Under the pieces are notes generated by a model. The model did not search any database and was not told the DNA's origin. It saw only the letters and a program-made list of their open reading frames with translations. DNA of 64,000 nucleotides from Cordilura impudica (lineage: Eukaryota; Arthropoda; Insecta; Diptera; Scathophagidae), in contig CAVMKG010000141.1 in assembly GCA_963682025.1 (NCBI GenBank), positions 118,501 to 182,500 of the forward strand. The letters run 5' to 3'. The translations under genes and the position numbers were made by a program. Position 1 is the first letter of the stretch; each line of letters begins with the position of its first letter. Of the stretch, positions 55,390 through 64,000 are shown one piece after another.

Positions 55390-58095
55390 ACTAACGAAAC
55401 CGAAGCAAATATGAAAGAAAATGATTTATTGATGACAACCTTTAGCATGAAATCCCGGACAAGAATTGGAACTTGGAATGTAAGGACGTTTTTGGAAGCT
55501 TCATATCTTGCGCAACTGAGTCCCGTATTTCTTATAGATTGTGTTTTCTTGGGCTATGTGAGATATTAGAGAATTTAATACAGAGGAGGGACTTAGATGC
55601 TCTACTCTGGTAAGCCGAGCGACCAACCACAATGAAATGCTATTGCGTTTCTACTGTCACGTGAAGCTCGCGGAACTCTGATGGACTGTAAGCCATACTC
55701 CGATGGAATGATTACGGCAAGATTTCGGACGCGTGCCCGAAACCTGACATGTATTCAGTGTTACGCTTCAACAGAACCTAGCGAAGTGTCTGCAAAAGAA
55801 CAATTTTATTGCCTGCTCGATAGAGCAATTTCTTCTACAAACCACGGAGATATACTGATGGTAATGGGCGACTTCAACGCGCAGATAAGGTCAGACATTA
55901 GCATCATGGAGGGTTTAGTGGGGATACATGGTATCGGAAATAGGACAGAAAACGGGGAAATGTTTACCGAGATGTGTGCAACAAATAATTTAGTTATTGG
56001 AGGTTCACTATTCCCACACAAGAAAATGAACAAGGTCGCATGGGTATTCCCGGCTCACACAACTACTAATCAAATCGTTCAAATCACGATTAGTAGAAAA
56101 CGGCGAGGATCGTTGCTTGATATATGCACCACTTGCTTGTAGCAAGCATTCGATTGAAATTTACTGCCATTAGGAAGATCACTGTGCAACTCCAAAGAAG
56201 ATTTAATACCCGCCGACTTCAAAACCCTGTAGTATCGTCAAATTTTAGAAATGCTCTTAGGCAATCAGCCGTGGCAGACGATGAACAAACTACTAATTAA
56301 GAAACGATAAAGAATACCTTTGTGAATGTTGCTACAGAACATATTGGATTTTCCATGCCGGATCACAGATACGTGGAAACTAATTCTAGAAAGAAAAGAT
56401 GTCAAGGCATATATTAATGCAGCTAAAACTAGGAACACCAAAGCAGCATTCCAGTTAAGGTACAGCTAGATCGTGCAGTAAAATACAGTACCCGAAATGA
56501 GAGGTCTTTTGCAAATGAACTTGCTAGAGAAGCACAAATTGCAGCTGAAACACGGCGTAATGGAGATCTTTACAAAACTGTTAAGATGACAACGGAGAAC
56601 CCATAACGGCAAAGGAGGTACAGTTGGAGTTATGGGAAAAATACTAATATAAAATAAAATAACTTTAGATGTGACTGCCCATCACACGATGAGAGGTCAG
56701 ATATTTCCACACAATGCCCTGCCGAGTGCGAAATCATAGACTCTAGAGCTGATAAAATCAGACCCGCTCATAAGTGCGCAACCCATTATGCCTCTAATAA
56801 GAAAACTTTGGTCGAGTGAAGAGTTGTCGGAAGAGGTTAAGGAACGTATTATAATAAAGATAACCAAAAAGGTTGATCTAACAGATCGTGTTAACTGGAG
56901 GGGAATAACTCTTCTCTAACAAAAAGGCTTTCAAGCAAACTATCGCCCGACTTGCCACCAGAATAAGCTAGATTCCGACAGAATAAACCGTGCATAGATC
57001 ATGTTAATAGTCTTCGAGTAATCTCGGAGCAGTCTGTTGAATGGCGGTCGAAATTGTACTTAAATAATTCTGGTTTTCTATACGCGTTTGATACGCTCCC
57101 TAGCATGCAAATAAGTTCCCAGAAAGCTGATATCTCTGATCAAAGTGCTATATAAGGATGTTAGTTGTCGGATCCTGCATGAGAACAGCCTAAGTAGAAA
57201 GAAATTCGCTAATAAAGGTACAAGACAATGATGCGTAATGTCCCCAATGCTTTTTAATATCGTGTTAGATTTAGTTATGAGGCGAGCTACAAGAGAAGGA
57301 CGTGGAATAATTTGGGGCCTACAAGTGCGACTGGAGGACACTGGTTATGCCGATAATATCTGTCTATTATCTCACAGTTTTACAGACATGAAGACCAAGT
57401 TGGAAGCAATCGTCAATTCAACAGCTGCTCCAGATCTAAGGTAAATGTATCCAAAACCAAGGTGTTACGCATAAATTCGGTTATACCCCAAGAATTTAGA
57501 GTTCAGGAAAGAATCATTGAAGGCGTCGATTCTTTTTGCAATTTAGGTAGTATCTTGAAGAAAGCTGGAAGGCCTAGTGCGGATATGGCAAATAGAATAA
57601 AAACTGTTAAGCAAACCTTTGGTCGCCTTGGCAACGTGTGGAAATCAACAACACTATACCGCCATGTGAAGATGAAAATATTTAATTCTAACGGAAGGTC
57701 GTTCACGCAATATGGATGTGAAATCTGGAATGCGGCCCCGTGACATTGGTTCAATGCAAGTGTTCGTAAAAAGATGATTGCGAGGAATCCTGAAAATTGT
57801 GTGGCCAACTCTAGACTTTGGGCAACAATATCGCAAACTCCAATCGATAATAAAATACGAAGGCAAAGATGGAATTGGATTCGGCACATCCTCCGAAAAG
57901 CACATGATGACATTGCACGAAACCTAATCGAGTGGAACGTTCAACGAAGCCGTAGGAAGGGACGCCCAGCACATGCATGGAGAAGGCAGATAGAGAAGGA
58001 AGTAGCTAAGGCCGGTAAAAGCTGGGGTGAAATTAAGAACTTATCATCCGATAAATTAGAATGGAGAACATTTGTTGAGGCCCTATGATTCTTCT
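55390..58095 (+). pseudogene. LINE with AP endonuclease and RT, near full length but decayed
   Basis: It begins with SRTRIGTWNVRTFLEASYLA, the N-terminal signature of an APE-type endonuclease. The endonuclease core at 55681-56142 has FRTRARNLTCIQCYASTEPS, DILMVMGDFNAQI and NNLVIGGSLFPHKKMNKVAW. A degenerate linker follows (56150-56860). The RT shows SPMLFNIVLDLVMRR, GIIWGLQVRLEDTGYADNIC (YADN, not YADD), VDSFCNLGSILKKAGRPSAD and YGCEIW. The C-terminal tail at 57774-58088 reads RRQRWNWIRHILRKAHDD and GRPAHAWRRQIEKEVAKAG. It belongs to the same family as the fragment at 14815-15535. Many frameshifts and the Asp-to-Asn change make it inactive. RTE-like by recall; clade not certain. Confidence 0.88.
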
Positions 58096-58659
58096 ATGAT
58101 CAACGGGACTTTATATTATATATATACGCGGGTATTAGTAGGTCTTTATTAGTGTAGACGTGCAGTATCGAACCATTGATTAGAACTGAAATAACAAATA
58201 GCTTGGGTAACAGTAAATGAAATAGTTTTCAGTGCAAGTTTCATTTCAGTTGTTTTTGTATATTCCGTCTTTTAGTTTTTTTTTAATTTTAAAGAAAAAT
58301 TCTTATACATTCTTTTGTTCCTTATTCTTTTTGCTTAAATACAATTCTATTTCGATTCAACCTATATATGTACATATGTTAATTTGCAGGGTGACCTATG
58401 CAACATGTTGCTGCAACAGATGTTTATAAACAATGTCGTTATCTTGGTTTTGTTATGTAAAAATAAAATTTTAAAATAAAAAACCAAAAGGAAACCAATA
58501 TCGCTTTTTATTGTTTTGTTTGTAATTAAATTTGTTAAATATTTTTACCGCTTTGTCAGTTGTTTTTTGTTTTATAAAAATTAATAAAAAAAAATATATT
58601 TAATATTCAAATAAACTGGTAATGGTTCTATTTCTACATGTATATTAATTTATTTTAAT
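58096..58659. other. No gene recognised
   Basis: AT-rich sequence following the LINE. A TATATATATA patch lies at about 58116-58126. Confidence 0.5.
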
Positions 58660-59330
58660 ATACATTTTCAGTTTATTTTAACGACTCTCCAAGCTAATGA
58701 CATTCAAACCAAATATGACAATAGTGATACTTTCATTAATTCTGGCTACTTTCCTCGCGACGCATGGTACGAAATTCTAAAACTGCGATTTCTCTATCAT
58801 GAATCTTAGGACTAAATTCGTAGTCTGGGGAGACTTTAATGCGAAGCTTCCTTGGTAGGCAAAGAGCTTAATAAAAGTTATTAAGAATAATTTATCAGCG
58901 CTGTCAACAGAAGACCTAATTATTGGCTAGACTTTTTGGATTTTTTACTTTATTTAAGAATTCCTAGCCGTTTTTTTTTAAATATTTTAGAATCTGATGA
59001 GTTGAGACCATTCACAAAAAAAGGCTAGAGTCTTTAAAGTTTGTCTTAGTCCCTACATTATCGCAATGAGTAGTCCACTCAAGAAAGGGCGTAATCAAAC
59101 ACGTTGGAATAAACCAGTAAACTATCTGGAGTGAATTTTTGCACTTTCCGTGAGTTCAATGTAGGCATAGCAGATATAGATGCGATCACACTGGCGGTCA
59201 GATTAATGGAGTTCGAACCTCCTATACAAAGGAAATGTAAAACAACATACTTCTTGAATTCTAGGTTAGAGGGAGTTTGGAAACAATGTGTATGTCTAAC
59301 AGTCATATTCAGCTTTTCATATATCGAGGT
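58660..59330 (+). pseudogene. Possible LINE endonuclease fragment, strongly decayed
   Basis: LRTKFVVWGDFNAKLPW (around 58807-58857) carries the G-D-F-N-A motif of APE-type endonucleases. Downstream an open stretch reads MSSPLKKGRNQTRWNKPVNY, resembling the linker after the endonuclease in jockey/R1-like LINEs. Stops are frequent. No RT follows because a DINE element begins at 59521. Confidence 0.4.
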
Positions 59331-59520
59331 TTATATTTTTGTGGTCGATACTCCATTTTTCAGTCTTGGCTTAATATGTAAGGATTAGTATATCCTTACA
59401 ATGCCAGTAAGGTATCCTGACGTAGTTATACTCAAACGAAATATAACTTTGTAGCAGATTTGAAATATTTGTAAAACTTTCATTGATTTTAAGGCCAGAT
59501 AAAAAAAAAATCACAACAAA

Positions 59521-60212
59521 TGAGTATCAGAATCACTTTCTGAGTCGATTTAGCGATGTCCGTCCGTCCGTCTGTCCGTCTGTGTCCATGTAAACTTTGT
59601 AATCAAACTGCAGGTCGCAAATGTGAACATATTTTGACGACATTTGGTATGTGAGCTTCTGTCAGCCATAGCATGAACTCTTCTGAAATAGGCGAAAACC
59701 GGTGCATGTTCAGACATACTCCCCATACAAATGACACCTATGAAATCGATTTAAATTGCCGTATGATCCAAATTATCATATAGACCTCGCTAAAATTGGA
59801 TTTGTGTGTGTTTATTACACGTATTAATAAGTAGTCCAAAAATAAACCCTATAGGACAATTCGTAGTCATAGCCCCCATATAAAGCTGCTTCCCGATCTT
59901 CACTTAAATCTATTAATTAACAAAAATATTGCGCAGTTTTTTTTCTCAAATTTGGTTTGTTTATATTTTTTCAAAATTTAAGTGATTTTACCAAATATGA
60001 TCAGGATCGGTCAATTTTTCGACCTAGTCCCCATGTAAAAATAGCACCCGATATGAACTTTTACATATCTGCAGCCTAAAAAATTAAGAACAATACCACT
60101 CAGATTTGAAATATGCATAAACATTTTCTATACCCAATTAGTTGGACCGCAGAGATAGGGTCTCTAAACGCATGGCATAGGTTCTGGACTGACTATAATT
60201 TTCTAACTTGTT
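59521..60212 (+). mobile_element. DINE-A element, 5'-truncated
   Basis: It starts within the element (GAGTATCAGAATCACTTTCT) and contains the GTCCGTCCGTCTGTCC core at 59559-59586. It ends GACTGACTATAATTTTCTAA then CTTGTT; the hairpin is damaged on its left arm. Confidence 0.82.
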
Positions 60213-60309
60213 AGTTTTTGAGATTTTGCGTTTTTACTCTTTTCGTTTTATGTTTTCTTGATTTTATGCTTTTGGCTTCTATGTTTTAACGATTTTACAA
60301 TTTTGTGTT

Positions 60310-60770
60310 TTTATACCCTCCACAGCTCAGTGGCAGAGGGTATATGTAGGTTTGTCATTCCGTTTGTCAGGCACTGAAAAATTAACTTCATCCTTATCAC
60401 AGCTCGAGTTGATATAGCGATGTCCGTCTGTCTGTTGACATCACGCTCATTCACAAAAACAAAAACATATAACTGGGTAAAGTTGCGATAATGTCATTTG
60501 CCATTATTCCCACCAGGTTGATGTTTAAAATGGGCTAAATTGGGCATCATTGTGCTTAGACACGAGCAAAAATATATAGTTACCTTTGAAAAAAAACATA
60601 AAACCCAGTGTATTTGCTGTAATATTTATGTGGTTGAACATAATAGTTGTACAACAACATTCGCAGTTCAAAAAAAGCCACACACAAATGATGCAATCAT
60701 ACATTGCCACATATTTCTTTTTATCGTTATCACGATATAAAAAACATCTCTAGTATGAAACAAATACATA
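60310..60770 (+). mobile_element. DINE-D element, most complete copy
   Basis: TTTTTATACCCTCCACAGCTC, GTGGCAGAGGGTATATGTAG and CGATGTCCGTCTGTCTGTTG are present, then the body GTTGAACATAATAGTTGTAC, and the 3' hairpin TATCGT-TATC-ACGATA at about 60722-60737. ACATCTCTAG follows. This copy shows what the truncated one at 48652 has lost. Confidence 0.82.
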
Positions 60771-60774
60771 ATGA

Positions 60775-61552
60775 ACAAGTAAGAAAATTATAGTCGGTCT
60801 AGACCGACTTACGATACCCTATACCATGCGTTTAAAGACCCTATCTCTCAAGCCCAACTAACTGGATATAAAAAAAATCAGCATAAACCAAATTTGAGTG
60901 GGATTTTTATTATTTTTTTTTTCTGCAGATATGAAAAAGTTCATATCGGATGCTATATCTATATGGGGACTAGGCCCAAAAATGGACCGATCCTGACCAT
61001 GTTTGGTAAGGTCTCTTGTATTTTGCAAAAATATATACAAGCAAAATTTGAGAAGAATCAGTGCAATATTTTTGTTTTTTAATAGATTTAAGTGAAGATC
61101 GGGAATCAGCTCTATATGGGGCCAAAGGGATAATTTTTGGACTACTCATTAATGGGCGTAATGAACACATACAAACCCAATTTGACTAAGATTTATATGA
61201 TAATTTGGATCTTATGGCAATTTAAGTCGATTTCATAGGGGTCATTTGTATGGGGGCTAGGTCTGAACATGGACCGATTCCCACCAATTTCAATAGCGTT
61301 CATCCCATGGCCGATGAAAGCTTATATACCAAATTTCATCAAAATACGTTCGTATTTGCGACCTGCAGATTGAATACAAGCTTTACATAGACACACAGAC
61401 GGACGGACGGACGGACATCGTTAAATCGAATCAGATAGTGATTCTGATTCGATCGGTATAATTAAAGATGGGTGTAGGTCAAATATTTTTGGTTGTTACA
61501 AACAGCAGCACAAAGTCATTATACCCAAACCACATAGTGGTATAGGGTATAG
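60775..61552 (-). mobile_element. DINE-A element, full-length copy
   Basis: ACAAGTAAGAAAATTATAGT, the GTCGGTCTAGACCGAC hairpin, a GACGGACGGACGGACGGACA core near 61400-61420, and CCACATAGTGGTATAGGGTA at the 5' end. Short open frames on either strand inside it are repeat sequence. Confidence 0.87.
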
Positions 61553-61745
61553 AAAGGAAAAATGAAAATTGAAAAATGAAAAATGAAAATTGAAAAATGA
61601 AAAATGGAACATGAAAAATGGAAAATGAAAAATGAAAATTGAAAAATTGAAAATGAAAAATTAAAACTTAAAAAGGAAAAATGAAAATTGAAAACTGAAA
61701 ACTGAAAATTGAAAAATAAAAGATAAAAAATTAAAAATTATTTAA
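61553..61745. repeat. AAAAATGAAAATTG simple-sequence array abutting DINE-A
   Basis: GAAAATTGAAAAATGAAAAA-type blocks start right at the DINE 5' end. This is the complement of the TTTTTCAATTTTC array at 34326-35450. Confidence 0.88.
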
Positions 61746-62139
61746 AATTAGATTAAATATTAAAAATTCAAATTTCTAGCTAATTCAGATAAAAATATTT
61801 TAAAATTTGCTTTTTTTTTAATATTAATTAATGTCTGGAAATTTTTAGCCAAGAATCAGTTAATTTTTTTTTTTTTTTTTTTTGAATTATCATCATGAAT
61901 TATATCAAAACTTTCTTATAGGGGTCAAACTTTGGGTGTTATAACGCTGGCTGCATTATATAATAAATTCCAAGGGGTTTTCTACTCTAGTAAAAGAAAA
62001 ATAATGCCATTTTTCAAATAGTAACGAATTCTTTCTAAAGAAGACACGATCATTGTTTTTTATAACTAGGAATTATAATAGAAACTGGCCAACAAGAAAA
62101 GCAATTAACTTTAAATTTAATTGGTATTCGAAATTTAAA

Positions 62140-62263
62140 TTCAGTACCGACAACAGTTTTAAAGTGGTAACCGTACCCAATATTGGTTGTAATATTGTGT
62201 TTAAGATGCAGGTGGAGGGTATCAAAGATTCGGCACAGCCGAATTTAACACTCTTACTTGTTA
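62140..62263 (+). mobile_element. DINE-B variant, 3' part
   Basis: CAGTACCGACAACAGTTTTA, CCCAATATTGGTTGTAATAT, GATGCAGGTGGAGGGTATCA and AGATTCGGCACAGCCGAATT, then AACACTCTTACTTGTT. Its upstream block matches 31421-31600. Confidence 0.75.
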
Positions 62264-63689
62264 GTATTGCGTTTTAGCGTTTTTGTAATTTGGCGTTTTT
62301 GTGTCTAGCGTTTTTTTTAATTGTAGCGTTTTTATGATTTTGCGTTATTCTTTTGCTATTTTCGATGAAGAGTTTCTGTAACTGCGCAATACTGCTCAAA
62401 TTAAAATTAATCGAAATTAAAAAATTATGCTTCAATTACCCTAGATTTCGTTACTTAGATATAAGTGCCACTCTACGAGAATGAAAAAGCGTATATGTGG
62501 AGCATATGTGTGGTTTTTGGAGATACTTTCATTTTATTTTTTTGTAATTTTATTTAAAAGCGCCTCTTATGATCTGCCATACTATTAAAAATAGGCAAAA
62601 TGTGCAACAAAAACACATTATGCTCATGATTCTTCATGTACTTGCTTGCACTCCATTGAATAACATACGCTTGCCTTGGTTTTATGAACTCTAACCATAA
62701 TAATATATTTTGGTAACTGCATCTATGTGAAGTTCTCTATTAATAAGGCAGTCTCATTGTATCGTTTCGTCTCGTCTCATACGTAATATTGTTGTGTTGA
62801 AAGCCAGAATGGCTATTTTGTTCAAACAAAAGTTATGCCTTTGCCACAGAGCACCTTAGAGCAGCATCATGCCACAAATTGGGTGTTCGTTTCGTTTTTG
62901 TTTTGTTTTTGTTTTTGGTATTGTGTCTGAGGGGAGAAGACAATCATTATGTAGTTGTTTGTTATATGGCGGTGTATTTCTATTAAAATTTATGTATTTA
63001 TGTGGGTTCATAAAAACTACAAAATTAACTGCAATTTTTCACAGTAAATTCTCATTTTCCTTCAGCGAGTGGTGCAGCATTCGTTAATGTTGCACTTTGT
63101 AGCAGTAGTAGTAGTAGTAGTAGTGGTGTAGTAGGGAGAACGACAAACGGTGTGCAGCATAAATCGTATATAAGCTTTTCGACAATGAGTATATCGTTTG
63201 AAAATACTTGCTTTAGACACATGGCTGGTATATTGTAGTGGTGTTGCTTTTATTGTTGCTTTTATTTTCTCGTGTTTAAAGCAGAAGCCTGTAAGTATGA
63301 CGAATTTGAGGCACAAAGTGGCGACACTATTAACAACAATTGATAATGATGAAAAGCTGCGGCTTTTCTTTATGGTGTGAACTGAATGTTGCCGAATTAA
63401 TGGAGGAAGAATTTATTTTTAATTTTTTGAAAAGGTTGGTTTTTAATTAATTTTCGATTTGATGGAACAATGCTGAAAGATTACTTCAATGGTTTAGAAG
63501 GAGGAACACGAAAATTATATTTTTTATAAGGAAGTTTAACAATATATTATTGTATTTTACATATATATTGAGAAGTGAAGTGATAGGGAAGAGAAGTGAG
63601 ATAGATTGGGCAACAGTAAATGAAATGAAAAAAATAAGAAAGACAAATACTAAATTTAGTATTAAGAATCTAATTTTAAGCAATATGAA
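62264..63689. other. No gene or element recognised; (AGT)n microsatellite
   Basis: AGTAGTAGTAGTAGTAGTAG occurs at about 63103-63124. This is one of the least repeat-like parts of the window and could be flanking unique DNA. Confidence 0.5.
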
Positions 63690-63719
63690 GCAAGCAAGAA
63701 GATTATAGTCGATATACAC
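63690..63719 (-). mobile_element. DINE-A 3' end remnant
   Basis: GCAAGCAAGAAGATTATAGT then CGATATACA resembles the ACAAGTAAGAAAATTATAGT then CGGTCTAGACC terminus and breaks off where a hAT-like end begins. Confidence 0.4.
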
Positions 63720-64000
63720 CAGCGGTTCTCGCTAACATTTGTCGAACGACCCTCTTGAGGCTCTTCATCCGGGCCAGGACCCCCTCTTGAACACCTTTTT
63801 TATACATATTAATCAGGCAACGTTTTTTCTATTTTTCTATTATAATTCTATTTTTTGCAATCAGCATGGAAAATTCATAACCCTCAATTGCGCTTTCAAC
63901 TTCTGAATAAAAACTGCCTGAAGAATCCAATATCATCTTATTAAATGATTTTTCTTGTATTGCAAAATAATCAGAAAACAAAAAAAATATGAAAAATTAA
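63720..64000 (-). mobile_element. Probable hAT element end, continuing past the window
   Basis: CAGCGGTTCTCGCTAACATT resembles Charlie/SPIN-type hAT termini (CAGNGGTTCTC), and CGAACGACCCTCTTGAGG and CCAGGACCCCCTC follow as in such subterminal regions. On the minus strand an open stretch reads FAIQEKSFNKMILDSSGSFY and EVESAIEGYEFSMLIAKNRI, ending before the terminus. I cannot assign it to a domain. The other end would lie beyond position 64000. Confidence 0.45.

Noticed and set aside
62264..63689. Possible host exon with CAG/AGT-rich sequence
   Set aside because: The AGT run and short frames give no domain, and no splice sites could be paired; left as unassigned.
1..64000. tRNA, rRNA or snRNA genes
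   Set aside because: I scanned by eye for cloverleaf B-box (GGTTCGAATCC-like) and rRNA motifs and saw none that I could support. GTTCGAACCTCC near 59212 resembles a B box but has no matching acceptor stem or A box.

Overview
The window is about 64 kb of very AT-rich animal DNA that looks like a transposon-dense, gene-poor stretch of a fly genome (Diptera, probably Brachycera/calyptrate; this is inference). The main clue is at least sixteen copies or fragments of DINE-1/INE-1-like elements (Helentron-type, non-autonomous). They show a TATACCCT...AGGGTATA 5' block, a GTCC/GTCT microsatellite core and a 3' hairpin followed by CTTACTTGTT. Jockey-type LINEs, an irritans-like mariner, piggyBac, hAT and Helitron remnants fit an insect genome. 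I found no intact host protein-coding gene and no rRNA, tRNA or CRISPR. Every coding region I recognise is a broken transposable-element gene.

Layout. 0-3 kb holds three hAT/BED-finger remnants. 5.1-11.8 kb holds a degenerate AAAGTACCTTTTCTT minisatellite split by a 4.3 kb nest of DINE elements, one of which carries a mariner. 13.8-19.6 kb holds a tandem-repeat element, an antisense LINE 3' fragment, a piggyBac pseudogene and an antisense jockey LINE. 20.8-29.2 kb holds DINE elements with a nested LINE tail, then a long LINE interrupted by a dimeric MITE. 31.4-36.4 kb holds a 2.4 kb (TTTTTAA)n satellite and a degenerate TTTTCATTTTCC array, bracketed by DINE termini. 37.1-41.2 kb holds Helitron-related sequences, including one Helitron with both ends preserved and a decayed helicase gene. 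42.9-46.1 kb holds a TIR element and a second, sense jockey copy carrying a TA-flanked MITE. 47.3-50 kb holds a decayed ORF of a multicopy family, a second tandem-repeat element, and a DINE pair between ~160-bp direct repeats. 53.7-58.1 kb holds two LINEs in opposite orientation. 58.6-64 kb holds an endonuclease fragment, four more DINE pieces and what looks like one end of a hAT element.

The genes do not form a pathway. The content is a record of nested transposition. Order of insertion can be read in several places because an empty-site copy of the host repeat lies elsewhere in the same window (mariner in DINE-C, LINE in DINE-B, DINE-A in DINE-B). DINE families are called A-D here for convenience: A has the GTCGGTCTAGACCGAC hairpin, B has the TTCGGC-TGT-GCCGAA hairpin, C is the ~700-bp family hosting the mariner, and D is the ~500-bp INE-1-like family.
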